50,397 nt of DNA from M55B129 sp034189085 (GTDB lineage Bacteria > Bacillota > Dethiobacteria > DTU022). The notes beneath the pieces are model-generated. The model saw only the letters and a program-made list of their open reading frames with translations, was not told the origin of the DNA and made no database searches. The stretch covers positions 1-50,397 of the forward strand of contig JAXHVH010000015.1 of the NCBI GenBank assembly GCA_034189085.1, given 5' to 3'. Both the position numbers and the translations under genes were made by a program. This document shows, piece by piece, positions 15,421 to 23,878 of the stretch (positions within the stretch are counted from its first letter, which is position 1; each line of letters begins with the position of its first letter).

Positions 15421-16378
15421 TGATCGGTTTTATCTCGGCCTTGACACATCAGCCTATACCACCTCCCTGGCCCTGGTAAACGGTCGGGAAGAGTTAATTG
15501 CCGACAGGCGGTTGCCGCTCAGGGTTAAGAAAGGATCTATTGGGCTGCGCCAGTCGGAAGCTGTTTTTGCCCACCTGGCCAACCTGCCTCTTCTATGGCA
15601 GAAAGGGGAAGGGCCACCCTCCAATGGACAGTTAAAAGCGGTTGCCTTTTCTGATCGGCCTCGGCCGGAAAAAAATTCGTATATGCCAGTTTTCAAAGTT
15701 GGCGAGGCTTCGGCTCTGCTTATTGCGCAGACGACCGGTCTCGCTGCTTTTCGTTCTACCCACCAGGAAGGCCATATTATGGCCGGGCTCTGGTCAGCCG
15801 GAATGGCCGGAGGGTGCTACCTGGTCTTTCATCTCTCCGGGGGGACTACGGAAATATTGAGCGTTTCTGAAGAAAAACCGGGGAACCTGCATCTGGAGCT
15901 TATCGGGGGCAGTGCCGATTTGCAGGCCGGTCAGTTTATAGATCGAATGGGCCGTGATTTTGGGTTTCCCTTTCCCGCCGGGCTTTATCTTGAAAAGGCA
16001 GCCTGCAGTGGTGAAGAAAATAAAATAAGGCTGCCGGTATCGGTCAACGGCCTTTCAATAAGCTTCAGCGGTCCGGCCAGCCATGCCCGAAGACTATGGG
16101 AGAAAGGCTGCCGCATGGAAGACCTGGCGAGGGCAATAGAAATTTGCATCGCCGATTCACTGGCCGAAGCTGTGCAAAATGTTCCCGGGGGAGCGGAAGC
16201 CTACAGTGCCGCTCTTGCTGTAGGGGGGGTTACCGGCAACCGGTTTATCAAGCAGCGCCTGCAGAAAAAATTGCCATCATGGCAAATTTTTTTTGCCCCT
16301 GAATATGCTTCTGACAATGCGGTTGGCCTCGCTGTCCAGGCGGCCCGGCTGGACGGGTATGGGAAACGCTTTTCTTAG
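15404..16378 (+). CDS. TsaD-like paralogue (Kae1/M22 family), function unknown
   Basis: An ASKHA-fold protein resembling TsaD, the catalytic subunit for threonylcarbamoyl-adenosine in tRNA, but divergent. The opening FYLGLDTSAYTTSLALV is TsaD-like. The metal-binding HxxxH is kept in STHQEGHIMAG. Other family elements are HLSGGTTEIL, GLSISFSGPASHARRL and the Asp-containing ASDNAVGLAVQAARL. At 324 residues it is slightly shorter than TsaD. Several Clostridia carry such a copy after nusB, in addition to the true tsaD beside tsaB and tsaE. None of those partners is here, so a separate role is likely, with substrate unknown. It starts with TTG inside nusB. Confidence 0.78.
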   Translation: MKENINDRFYLGLDTSAYTTSLALVNGREELIADRRLPLRVKKGSIGLRQSEAVFAHLANLPLLWQKGEGPPSNGQLKAVAFSDRPRPEKNSYMPVFKVGEASALLIAQTTGLAAFRSTHQEGHIMAGLWSAGMAGGCYLVFHLSGGTTEILSVSEEKPGNLHLELIGGSADLQAGQFIDRMGRDFGFPFPAGLYLEKAACSGEENKIRLPVSVNGLSISFSGPASHARRLWEKGCRMEDLARAIEICIADSLAEAVQNVPGGAEAYSAALAVGGVTGNRFIKQRLQKKLPSWQIFFAPEYASDNAVGLAVQAARLDGYGKRFS

Positions 16379-16401
16379 AATTGGTGAACGAAGAGAGGCC
16401 A

Positions 16402-16419
16402 TGAAAGGAATTTCCTTTT
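16402..16419 (+). terminator. Weak terminator-like hairpin after the nusB unit
   Basis: AAAGG and CCTTT flank a short AT-rich loop and are followed by T residues. The stem is only five to six base pairs, so termination would be weak. Confidence 0.3.
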
Positions 16420-16445
16420 TAATGACGAAGATAAAAATAACCGTA

Positions 16446-16483
16446 CAATAATGGTTTCTATTATTGTTTATAAAATTTTATAA
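16446..16483. promoter_or_regulatory. Two adjacent palindromes upstream of the redox module
   Basis: CAATAAT (16446-16452) and ATTATTG (16460-16466) form a perfect inverted repeat with a seven-base spacer. A perfect 16-bp palindrome, TTATAAAATTTTATAA, follows at 16468-16483. Both lie within 70 bases of the next start codon and look like operator sites for a dimeric regulator. The pattern does not fit the Rex consensus well, and the regulator is unknown. Confidence 0.5.
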
Positions 16484-16512
16484 CGATAAAAGACGGGGAG
16501 AGATAGGATTCA

Positions 16513-18474
16513 ATGACCAGAGTATTTTTCAGCAGCTGGGATGGAAGAATAATTGATGAACGGGGAAAAAAACCGCAAGAGAGAGTAAATTTGGAAGAAA
16601 CAGGTTTGCCTGCAGAGATTGGGAAAGAGAAGTTACGTGCCTTTATCGGCTGGTCGGGAATGGTGATCGTTGACCCTGGGGTAAATATTGTTAGAATGCT
16701 GGCCGAGTACTACAGTAAATTCCAGCATGAATCGTGTGGACGCTGTGTTCCCTGTCGCGTCGGCAGCAAGATCCTGGCCGATAAACTGGAAAAGATGCTG
16801 ACTGCGGGTGGAACTGAGACCGATCTTGCTTACCTCAAAGAACTGGCCGTCCTGATCAGGGACGGCTCGCTTTGTGAACTGGGGATTTCTTCACCAACTC
16901 CGCTTCTGCATGCCCTTGACTATTTTGAGGATGATTTTAAAGAGTTTTTCAACAGGCAGGACAGAGAGGGGAAAAACACCGATCAATACAGGACTGTATT
17001 GACTGCTCCATGCCGTAATGGTTGCCCTGCTCATATTAACGTACCTGGCTATATCGAGGCAATAAAAGAGGGTAATTTTGCTGAAGCGCTGGCCATTAAC
17101 AGGGAAAAAACTCCCCTGGTGGGAACTCTCGGACGGGTTTGTGTCCATCCCTGTGAAAATAACTGTAACCGCCAGCCTTACGATGAGGCTCTCTCTATCA
17201 GGCTCCTGAAAAGATTTGCTGCTGACTATGGGCTTCGCAATAGTTTTGAAGTTAAAAAACAAGTGGTGCAGGGGACGGTGAAGCCCGACCGCATTGCTGT
17301 AATCGGCTCCGGACCGGCCGGATTGAATGCAGCTTACCAGCTTGCCCGCAAAGGATATGAAGTAACCATATATGAAGCGCTCCCGGTTGAGGGTGGGATG
17401 CTGGCTGTGGGTATTCCCGATTATCGTTTGCCGAGAGAGATCCTCGATTATGAAGTTAAACAGGTCAAAAATCTTGGTGTGGAAATTATCTGCAATATGA
17501 AAGTGGGGCAAGATATCACCCTGGAACAGCTTAAAGCAGAAGGTTATGGGGCTATATTTATTGCCACCGGCCTGCATGACAGCGCAGCGATGGGCTGCAG
17601 TGGTGAAGATAGCTGCACAATGGGTTATTTGCCGGGAGTGGAATTTTTAAGGCTCATCAACCTTGGGGAAAAGGTCAATCTCGGCGATAGGGTGGCCGTG
17701 GTCGGAGGAGGTAATGTGGCCATGGACTGCGCCCGTTCGGCTGTAAGGATGGGTGTAAACGAAGTAAATCTCATTTACAGGCGCAGCAGAAACGAAATGC
17801 CGGCTAACAAAGAAGAGGTTGATGCGGCGGAAGAAGAAGGGATTATCTTTCAGCTGCTGGCTAATCCCACAGCTGTCATGGAAACGAAGGGCTGTGTAAA
17901 TGGGTTGGAATGTATCAGGATGCAGCTGGGTGAGCTGGATGCCAGCGGGAGAAGGCGGCCTGTGCCCATGGATGGATCGGAATTCAAACTGCCAGTTGAT
18001 ACGGTTATCCCGGCTATCGGGCAAATTGCCGATCTATCTTTTGTCGATTCGGAAAGCGGTTTAAAAATATCAGAAAGGGGAACACTGGTGGTGGACCGGG
18101 AAACCATGGCCACGCCGGTTCCCGGTATATTTGCCGGTGGAGATGTGGTTCTCGGCGCCAGAACGGTAATTGAAGCCATAGCTTCAGCCAATCGTGCTGC
18201 AGAAGCGATTGACAGCTACCTGAAAAACGGCAGGATAGCAGTGGGGCCACAGCTGCATATGGAAGGATTCCTCGAAAAAGCCGGCGTTTACCGGGAAAAA
18301 AATGTACCTGAAATGATTGGCGGGCGCAGGCGTCTGCAGGAAGAAGGCAGACCGGTAAAAGAAAGAATAACCGGGTTTGACGAAGCCGATCTGGGCTTTA
18401 AATATCCGCTGGAGGTAATGGATGAGGCGGAACGATGTGTGAAATGCCTGCGACTCGGAATGGCCGTATTATAG
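16513..18474 (+). CDS. NuoF C-terminal / GltD-type fusion flavoprotein (FdhB-like)
   Basis: A soluble iron-sulfur flavoprotein. Residues 1-155 match only the C-terminal 4Fe-4S part of NuoF (Cys 75, 78, 81 in ESCGRCVPC and Cys 121); the NADH/FMN domain is absent. Residues 160-653 form a GltD/NfnB-like unit. It has an N-terminal cysteine cluster (PCRNGCPAHINVPGY, CVHPCENNC), an FAD Rossmann fold (IGSGPAG, 264-270) and a second dinucleotide site (VVGGGNVAMDCARSA, with YRRSRNEMPA suggesting NADPH). The FAD-closing FAGGDVVLGARTVIEAI follows. A CVKC pair ends the protein. This layout matches what is known of FdhB of the NADPH-dependent formate dehydrogenase of Moorella. Its partner here is the adjacent NuoG-like protein, not a full dehydrogenase. 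The true electron donor and acceptor are unknown. Confidence 0.85.
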   Translation: MTRVFFSSWDGRIIDERGKKPQERVNLEETGLPAEIGKEKLRAFIGWSGMVIVDPGVNIVRMLAEYYSKFQHESCGRCVPCRVGSKILADKLEKMLTAGGTETDLAYLKELAVLIRDGSLCELGISSPTPLLHALDYFEDDFKEFFNRQDREGKNTDQYRTVLTAPCRNGCPAHINVPGYIEAIKEGNFAEALAINREKTPLVGTLGRVCVHPCENNCNRQPYDEALSIRLLKRFAADYGLRNSFEVKKQVVQGTVKPDRIAVIGSGPAGLNAAYQLARKGYEVTIYEALPVEGGMLAVGIPDYRLPREILDYEVKQVKNLGVEIICNMKVGQDITLEQLKAEGYGAIFIATGLHDSAAMGCSGEDSCTMGYLPGVEFLRLINLGEKVNLGDRVAVVGGGNVAMDCARSAVRMGVNEVNLIYRRSRNEMPANKEEVDAAEEEGIIFQLLANPTAVMETKGCVNGLECIRMQLGELDASGRRRPVPMDGSEFKLPVDTVIPAIGQIADLSFVDSESGLKISERGTLVVDRETMATPVPGIFAGGDVVLGARTVIEAIASANRAAEAIDSYLKNGRIAVGPQLHMEGFLEKAGVYREKNVPEMIGGRRRLQEEGRPVKERITGFDEADLGFKYPLEVMDEAERCVKCLRLGMAVL

Positions 18475-18492
18475 AGGGGGGAGGAACCAACA

Positions 18493-20538
18493 ATGAAGAA
18501 GACAATTACACTGACCATAGATGGAAAAAAAATTTATTCAGATGAAGGGACGACAATTCTCGAGGCCGCCAGGCAGAACGGGATTGAAATACCGACTCTC
18601 TGCTATCATCCCCGCCTTAAACCACTGGGTCACTGCCGTTTATGTATTGTCAAAATAAAAGGATTGGATCGCCCTGTTACTTCCTGTGACAATCCCGTTC
18701 AGGAAGGGATGGTTGTGACAACCGACACCCCTGAACTGCACGATATGCGCCGCAGAACGCTTGAACTTTTACTGGCTACTCATCCCTACGAAGATTGCCT
18801 GACCTGCGTGAGAACGGGAACCTGTGAGCTTCAGGAGCAAGCTTACCGCTTTCAAAGCGAACTTCCCGAACAGCTTGAACGTGAAGTGCCCACGGAAGCG
18901 GTATCCGACAATCCCTGGATAGTACGGGATGAACAAAAATGCATCCTCTGTGGACGCTGTATTCAGGTTTGCCGTATCAACGTGGGGCGTTCTGTTTACA
19001 GCATGATCGGCAGCGGGGTAAATACAAGGGTTGTTCCATACCGGGATGGCCAGGAAGTATCCCTGGAGAAAGCGGGCTGTATTTTCTGCGGGGAGTGTGT
19101 GGATGTTTGCCCGGTTGCCGCTTTAACGGAAACTGGCAGAAAAGAGGGCGGCAGGGAGTGGGAACTGGCCTGTGCGCGGGGAGTATGCATTGAATGTTCA
19201 CTCGGGTGTCATCTTGAAAGACGATTTTTTGATAACAACCTGATTAAGGTAACCATTCCAGAGGAAGGGGAAAAGGTCAGCTGGCTCTGTCGCAGGGGTA
19301 AATTCGGCCTGCGTGAGAGAGAATCGGCACCCCTAACTTCAGTGCAAAAATTCAGCGCAGGGAATTATATTTCCTGTGACTACGGTGAAGCGGTTGCCAG
19401 TACAGCGAAAGCACTCCGTTCTATAAAGGAAAATGAGGGCGGCGAAACCGTTGCTGTGCTGGCGGCGGGGAAATTGAGCAACGAAGAGGTTTATCTCCTT
19501 CAGAAACTAACCCGGGAAATTCTTGCTACTGAAAATATTGATCTGGGCATTGAACAAATGTGGCTGAAAGCAGTTCGCAGGGTAATGGAAATTAGCGGTG
19601 CCGGCACTTCCGGGCCGGCGCCTCGAGACATTGGTAAGGCGGAATCCATCGTTATAGTAGGCTCCGGCCTTGAAGAGAGCCACCCGGTAGCAGCCATGGC
19701 TGTCAGCCAGGCCTCCCGTTACGGAAAAGCGGCTGTGGTTGAAATTTCCGGGCGAAGAGAACCCCTGAATGCCTGGGACGGATCGGTGATCACTGTTAAA
19801 AAAGATCGGGAAGGGGCTGTTCTCAGAGCGGTCGTGGACCTCTTGAAAGGCAAAGAAAGCAGTGAAGTGGCCAAAGAAGCTGGCATAGAAATAAATGAGC
19901 TGGAGAGAATTGTGAGTCTCATTACAGGATCAAACAGCATTTTCATTGTCACACCTGATTTTTTTACCGCCGCAGGGGAAGATGACATTGAAGCACTTAT
20001 TGCTGTAGGAGAAATGACGAGTATACTGGCCAGGGGCCAGAACCGGATGCTCCTTCTTTCCCGTTTTAGCAATGCGGCAGGGGTAGCAGTTTACGGAGGA
20101 GCGCCGGGCTGTGGACCTGGAATGGAGGTTATCCCGCATGCCCGGGGGCTTAACCGGGACGAAATTCACAATGCAATTGAAGACGGCCGGATCAGAGGAT
20201 TGTTGATCTTCGGAGCGGATAATGAAACCATTGGGTTAAAGGCTCCCTTTACCGCGGCCGTTTGCGGTGACTACGATGAAACTCCGGAGGGGGCGGATTA
20301 CCTGTTTCCAGCCCAGCAGATTGCTAGTAAAGAAGGTTGTTTCGTCAATGCTGCCTGGCAGAAGCGGTGCAACACAGCGGTGATAGAAAATCAAACAGAA
20401 ATTACTTCAGAGTGGCGCCTGATCTGCGATCTGGCCATAGCCCTTGGCGCAAAATGGGAATATCCTTCGCTGGAAAAGGTACGGGAAGAGATGAAAGAAA
20501 AAGATTTCGTCGGTCAGGCCGATCAAAATGGAGAATAA
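18493..20538 (+). CDS. NuoG/FdhA-like iron-sulfur protein with a shortened molybdopterin-type domain
   Basis: An electron-transfer subunit with the NuoG cofactor order. A 2Fe-2S domain (Cys 37, 48, 51, 65) is followed by a His-Cys3 4Fe-4S site (His 97, Cys 102, 105, 111). Two ferredoxin clusters come next (CILCGRCIQVC, 150-160; CIFCGECVDVC, 196-206). Then comes the 4Fe-4S site that opens a molybdopterin-type domain (CIECSLGC, 232-239). The rest (about 260-681) resembles that domain but stops far short of formate dehydrogenase length. I see no Cys or Sec at an active-site position and no in-frame TGA. It is therefore unlikely to be a formate dehydrogenase itself. GGGGGAGG lies upstream of the ATG, 18 bases after the NuoF-GltD fusion, so the two probably form one complex. 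Confidence 0.82.
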   Translation: MKKTITLTIDGKKIYSDEGTTILEAARQNGIEIPTLCYHPRLKPLGHCRLCIVKIKGLDRPVTSCDNPVQEGMVVTTDTPELHDMRRRTLELLLATHPYEDCLTCVRTGTCELQEQAYRFQSELPEQLEREVPTEAVSDNPWIVRDEQKCILCGRCIQVCRINVGRSVYSMIGSGVNTRVVPYRDGQEVSLEKAGCIFCGECVDVCPVAALTETGRKEGGREWELACARGVCIECSLGCHLERRFFDNNLIKVTIPEEGEKVSWLCRRGKFGLRERESAPLTSVQKFSAGNYISCDYGEAVASTAKALRSIKENEGGETVAVLAAGKLSNEEVYLLQKLTREILATENIDLGIEQMWLKAVRRVMEISGAGTSGPAPRDIGKAESIVIVGSGLEESHPVAAMAVSQASRYGKAAVVEISGRREPLNAWDGSVITVKKDREGAVLRAVVDLLKGKESSEVAKEAGIEINELERIVSLITGSNSIFIVTPDFFTAAGEDDIEALIAVGEMTSILARGQNRMLLLSRFSNAAGVAVYGGAPGCGPGMEVIPHARGLNRDEIHNAIEDGRIRGLLIFGADNETIGLKAPFTAAVCGDYDETPEGADYLFPAQQIASKEGCFVNAAWQKRCNTAVIENQTEITSEWRLICDLAIALGAKWEYPSLEKVREEMKEKDFVGQADQNGE

Positions 20539-20551
20539 ATGATGGGTGATT

Positions 20552-21781
20552 ATGGACAATAATATTCTTATTTACCAGGTATCGGAGATTAACCATTATA
20601 TAAAAGGTCTTCTGCATGGTGACCCCAGGTTGAGAGATATCCGTGTGGCGGGTGAAATATCCAATTTTAAACATCACCGCTCCGGCCACATGTATTTTTC
20701 TCTTAAAGATGGAAACTCTGCGCTGCGTTGTGTGTTTTTCAGGAGAGAGAACCAGAGGTGTCCCTTTCGCCCGGAAAATGGGCTCGGTGTTGTCGCTCAT
20801 GGAAATATTTCTGTTTATGAACCGGACGGCGTATATCAGTTCTACGTGATGGATATGGAGCCGGAGGGGATGGGTTCTTTATTCCTCGCCTTTGAGCAGT
20901 TGAAAAAAAAGCTGGAAGCAGAGGGGCTTTTCCAACCGGAACTGAAAAAAGCGTTACCCTTTTTGCCCCGCAAAATTGCCGTTATTACTTCACCGACCGG
21001 CGCTGCCCTGCAGGATATTATGACCACCCTGCAGAAGCGCTTCCCACAGGTCAAAATCCTGGTTGTTGAAAGCCTGGTCCAGGGTTCAAGCGCAGCGGCG
21101 GATATAGAACATGCTCTTGACCTGGTTAACCGGAGACAGGACATTGATTTGATCATCCTGACCCGGGGAGGAGGTTCACTGGAAGATCTGTGGCCCTTTA
21201 ACGAGGAAAGGGTAGCCCGGGCTATCCACCGATCGCACATCCCGGTCATCTCGGCAGTGGGACATGAAACTGATTTTACTATAGCGGACTTTGCTGCCGA
21301 TCTGCGCGCTCCCACTCCAACCGCTGGAGCACAGGCGGCGGTTCCCGACAGGATGGAACTGCTGGCCAGGATTGATCAATTGCGCGACCGTTGTTTTAAC
21401 GCTCTTCAGAGGAGAATGCAGATGGAGAAGCAGCTTCTGGATCATATCACCGGTGAACGGTTTTTCCGCATTCCTGCAGAAAGGATCCGTATGTCTGCCG
21501 AATACCTGGAACAGTTAAGCTCTCAATTGCGACGGGATATGGTTCGCCTGATGCAGATGAAAGAAATGAAGCTGGCCGGCCTGATCGACAAGCTGGAAAA
21601 CAGGAGCCCCCTGAAGGTAATGAATCGCGGATACAGTTTTTGCCGGGATGAAGAAGGTGGGATCATCAATTCGGTCAAAGATGTGCAGGTGGGACAGATT
21701 ATCAGGCTAACATTTGTAGACGGCCGGGTTGGCTGCCGCACGGAATGGATTGAGGAGGATTCGATCGTTGAAGAAGGATAA
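20552..21781 (+). CDS. xseA: Exodeoxyribonuclease VII large subunit
   Basis: With several XseB subunits it degrades single-stranded DNA to oligonucleotides. The OB-fold start YQVSEINHYIKGLLHGDPRL and RVAGEISNFKHHRSGHMYFSLKD is typical. The catalytic core has PRKIAVITSPTGAALQDI, then ILTRGGGSLEDLWPFNEE, then PVISAVGHETDFTIADFAADL and the RAPTPTAGAQ segment. A long helical region follows, and LKVMNRGYSF closes the protein. 409 residues from the ATG at 20552; GTG at 20546 is an alternative. It overlaps xseB by 14 bases. Confidence 0.96.
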   Translation: MDNNILIYQVSEINHYIKGLLHGDPRLRDIRVAGEISNFKHHRSGHMYFSLKDGNSALRCVFFRRENQRCPFRPENGLGVVAHGNISVYEPDGVYQFYVMDMEPEGMGSLFLAFEQLKKKLEAEGLFQPELKKALPFLPRKIAVITSPTGAALQDIMTTLQKRFPQVKILVVESLVQGSSAAADIEHALDLVNRRQDIDLIILTRGGGSLEDLWPFNEERVARAIHRSHIPVISAVGHETDFTIADFAADLRAPTPTAGAQAAVPDRMELLARIDQLRDRCFNALQRRMQMEKQLLDHITGERFFRIPAERIRMSAEYLEQLSSQLRRDMVRLMQMKEMKLAGLIDKLENRSPLKVMNRGYSFCRDEEGGIINSVKDVQVGQIIRLTFVDGRVGCRTEWIEEDSIVEEG

Positions 21782-22022
21782 TAAAAAAAAAGATTTGGCT
21801 TACGAGGAAGCAGTAAAAAAATTAGAAGAGATTGTTAACAAACTGGAAGATTCAGAAATGCCATTGGAAGAATCACTGGCTTATTTCCAGGAAGGCATTG
21901 CCCTGTCCCGTTACTGCCGTGAAAAATTGGCAAAGATTGAAAGCCGGGTGGAGTACCTGCTGAAAGAAGAACAGCAGCAATCCACGGTTGATTTCCAAAC
22001 GGGTGGCACCGAAGAATCATGA
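21768..22022 (+). CDS. xseB: Exodeoxyribonuclease VII small subunit
   Basis: The small helical subunit of exonuclease VII. The family signature runs through YEEAVKKLEEIVNKLEDSEM and PLEESLAYFQEGIALSRYC. TTG at 21768 has GAGGAGG nine bases upstream and yields 84 residues, the expected size. The frame extends to 21729, but that part lies inside xseA. Its stop codon overlaps the ispA start as ATGA. Confidence 0.95.
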   Translation: MKKDNKKKDLAYEEAVKKLEEIVNKLEDSEMPLEESLAYFQEGIALSRYCREKLAKIESRVEYLLKEEQQQSTVDFQTGGTEES

Positions 22023-22903
22023 TTGATCCAGATCGCTACATTGAAATAAAGCGAAAACGGATCAACCGGGCTCTGCAGAATGCCATTCCTGATGCAGAAC
22101 CGCCGGTAATTATTAAGGCGATGCGTTATTCTCTTGAAGCCGGAGGAAAGAGGCTGCGGCCGGTTTTGACTCTTGCTGTTGCCGAAACATTTGGCGCCGA
22201 AGAACATGAAGTAATTGAAGTAGCCTGTGCCATGGAAATGGTTCACACTTATTCACTGATCCATGACGACCTGCCAGCCATGGACGACAGCCCTCTGCGA
22301 CGAGGTAAACCCACCTGTCACCGTGTTTTTGATGAGGCGTTAGCTATTCTGGCTGGAGATGCCCTGCTGACATATGCTTTCAAGGTTTTGGCACGCTACG
22401 GGCAGAAGGAGTTTTGTGCTCAGAAGGCAGTGAGAATCATCGCCGAACTGGCAAAAGCTGCCGGAGTTGAAGGAATGCTTGGTGGTCAGGTTCTTGACCT
22501 GGAAGCTGAAGGAAGGGATCTAACAGCTGAGCAGATTGAAAAAATTTCTGCTCTTAAAACAGGTGCCATGCTCACAGCGGCTGTGAGGTGCGGAGCCATT
22601 GCTGCCGGGGCATCGGCAAGTGAACTGGCCATATTAACTCGTTTTGCCTCTTCACTGGGGACCGCTTTTCAAATCGTTGACGACCTGCTGGACATTGAGG
22701 GAACTGCGAAAGAACTGGGTAAACCGGTCGGTTCAGACAGTGCTCATGGTAAAGCAACTTATCCGGCAGTTTTTGGCCAACAGGAATCATCGCTGAGGGC
22801 TAAATATTTTCATCATCAGGCTGTTGAAGCTCTTGATGAACTGGAAAAACCGACAGAGCTGCTGCACAGCCTTGCCGACAGGATAGTTTTCAGGAAAAAA
22901 TAA
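22019..22903 (+). CDS. ispA: Polyprenyl (farnesyl/geranylgeranyl) diphosphate synthase
   Basis: A trans-prenyltransferase joining IPP to allylic diphosphates. The chain-length region AMEMVHTYSLIHDDLPAMDD holds the first Asp-rich motif, and QIVDDLLDIEGT holds the second. YSLEAGGKRLRPVL near the N-terminus carries the IPP-binding lysine and arginines. 294 residues, typical of bacterial IspA. Product length (C15 or C20) cannot be decided from sequence alone. It is coupled to xseB, as in many Firmicutes, and shares the wider locus with dxs, ispH and fni. Confidence 0.94.
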   Translation: MIDPDRYIEIKRKRINRALQNAIPDAEPPVIIKAMRYSLEAGGKRLRPVLTLAVAETFGAEEHEVIEVACAMEMVHTYSLIHDDLPAMDDSPLRRGKPTCHRVFDEALAILAGDALLTYAFKVLARYGQKEFCAQKAVRIIAELAKAAGVEGMLGGQVLDLEAEGRDLTAEQIEKISALKTGAMLTAAVRCGAIAAGASASELAILTRFASSLGTAFQIVDDLLDIEGTAKELGKPVGSDSAHGKATYPAVFGQQESSLRAKYFHHQAVEALDELEKPTELLHSLADRIVFRKK

Positions 22904-22981
22904 AGAAAAAACATGCATCACGGAAGCAACAGATAAATTTGTAATACAATTTGATTGAGGCTGTGGGATCGAGCATCAAGC

Positions 22982-22999
22982 AGTTCGGTTAAACGAACT
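22982..22999. promoter_or_regulatory. Inverted repeat upstream of fchA
   Basis: AGTTCG and CGAACT flank a six-base spacer in the 167-base gap between ispA and fchA. It may be an operator or a small hairpin. A weak TACAAT lies upstream at 22945-22950 without a good -35. No riboswitch class was recognised in the gap. Confidence 0.3.
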
Positions 23000-23070
23000 A
23001 TTACATCGGTGAATCGGTAAAATTACGGATAGGTAGAGGGCAAGTACATTAATCGGAGGAGGTTTGCTTT

Positions 23071-23700
23071 ATGTCGTTGGCCGATAAAAGCTGTTCCTAT
23101 TTTCTCGATGTGCTGGCTTCCAGGGCGCCGGTCCCCGGTGGCGGAGGAGCAGCGGCAATGGGTGGAGCAATCGGTATGGCTCTGGCTAATATGGTTGGCA
23201 ATTTAACGGTGGGCAAAAAAAAATATGCTGATGTGGAGGATGAAGTTAAGAATCTTCTGGCAGAAGGAAACAAAATAATTGAAGAACTGAAAACCCTTGT
23301 TGATCGGGATGCTGAAGTATTTGAACCGCTTTCGAAGGCTTACGGTTTGCCAATGGATACACCGGAGCAGGCTGCTCATAAAACAAAAGTGATGGAAAAG
23401 TGTTCTATTGAAGCCTGCTCGGTTCCGATGGATATTATGCGGAAAGCTTATGCCGGGATAAAAATTCATCAGCGCATGGGGCAGATTGGAACAAAACTGG
23501 CTATTTCCGATGTAGGGTGCGGGGTGGTATTTCTCAAGGCGGCTCTGATCAGCGGCCGACTGAATGTGCTCATTAATCTCGGAGCAATTAAAGATCAACA
23601 GTTTATTGAGGGCACCAAAGGAGAAATGGACAAGTTGCTGGAAGAGGGATGCCGGATAGCTGATGAAACCCTGACCCTGGTTACAGAAAAACTAAGCTAA
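23071..23700 (+). CDS. fchA: Methenyltetrahydrofolate cyclohydrolase / cyclodeaminase family protein
   Basis: A small all-helical protein of the formiminotransferase-cyclodeaminase C-terminal family. Members convert 5,10-methenyl-THF to 10-formyl-THF (FchA) or deaminate formimino-THF. The start FLDVLASRAPVPGGGGAAAM, with its glycine-rich loop, is diagnostic. ANMVGNLTVGKKKYADV and DRDAEVFEPLSKAYGLP follow. 209 residues, normal. GGAGGAGG lies upstream of the ATG. The next gene encodes a FolD lacking the cyclohydrolase lysine, which argues for the cyclohydrolase activity. A formimino role remains possible because no formiminotransferase gene is visible either way. Confidence 0.88.
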   Translation: MSLADKSCSYFLDVLASRAPVPGGGGAAAMGGAIGMALANMVGNLTVGKKKYADVEDEVKNLLAEGNKIIEELKTLVDRDAEVFEPLSKAYGLPMDTPEQAAHKTKVMEKCSIEACSVPMDIMRKAYAGIKIHQRMGQIGTKLAISDVGCGVVFLKAALISGRLNVLINLGAIKDQQFIEGTKGEMDKLLEEGCRIADETLTLVTEKLS

Positions 23701-23779
23701 CAGGAGAGATGGAGGAGCCAGTTTCAAAAATCTCTTTACATACTGTTGCGGGTTGAGAACTGAATGGCTTTGCAAAAGG

Positions 23780-23798
23780 CTTCTTTGCTAGAAAGAAG
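23780..23798 (+). other. Small hairpin upstream of folD
   Basis: CTTCTTT (23780-23786) and AAAGAAG (23792-23798) form a perfect seven-base stem with a five-base loop, about 80 bases before the folD start codon. No T run follows, so it is not a terminator. It might stabilise or regulate the leader. Confidence 0.3.
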
Positions 23799-23878
23799 AT
23801 TCCTAAGAACTACCGGCGGATCAATAAGGTTGGATGTCGCGATTGTTTAATAATATCAACCGAAAGGAGCAAAAGTAA

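Noticed and set aside
16468..16483. Rex operator
   Set aside because: The palindrome lacks the TTGTGA or TTGTTA half-site spacing expected for Rex.
16891..17577. Minus-strand open frame of 228 codons inside the NuoF-GltD fusion
   Set aside because: It overlaps well-supported motifs on the plus strand and shows no recognisable domain.
18493..20538. Selenocysteine formate dehydrogenase
   Set aside because: There is no in-frame TGA, the molybdopterin-type domain is too short and no Cys or Sec active-site motif is visible.
23701..23878. THF or ZTP riboswitch before folD
   Set aside because: The conserved core sequences of these classes were not found by eye. Only a small hairpin is present.
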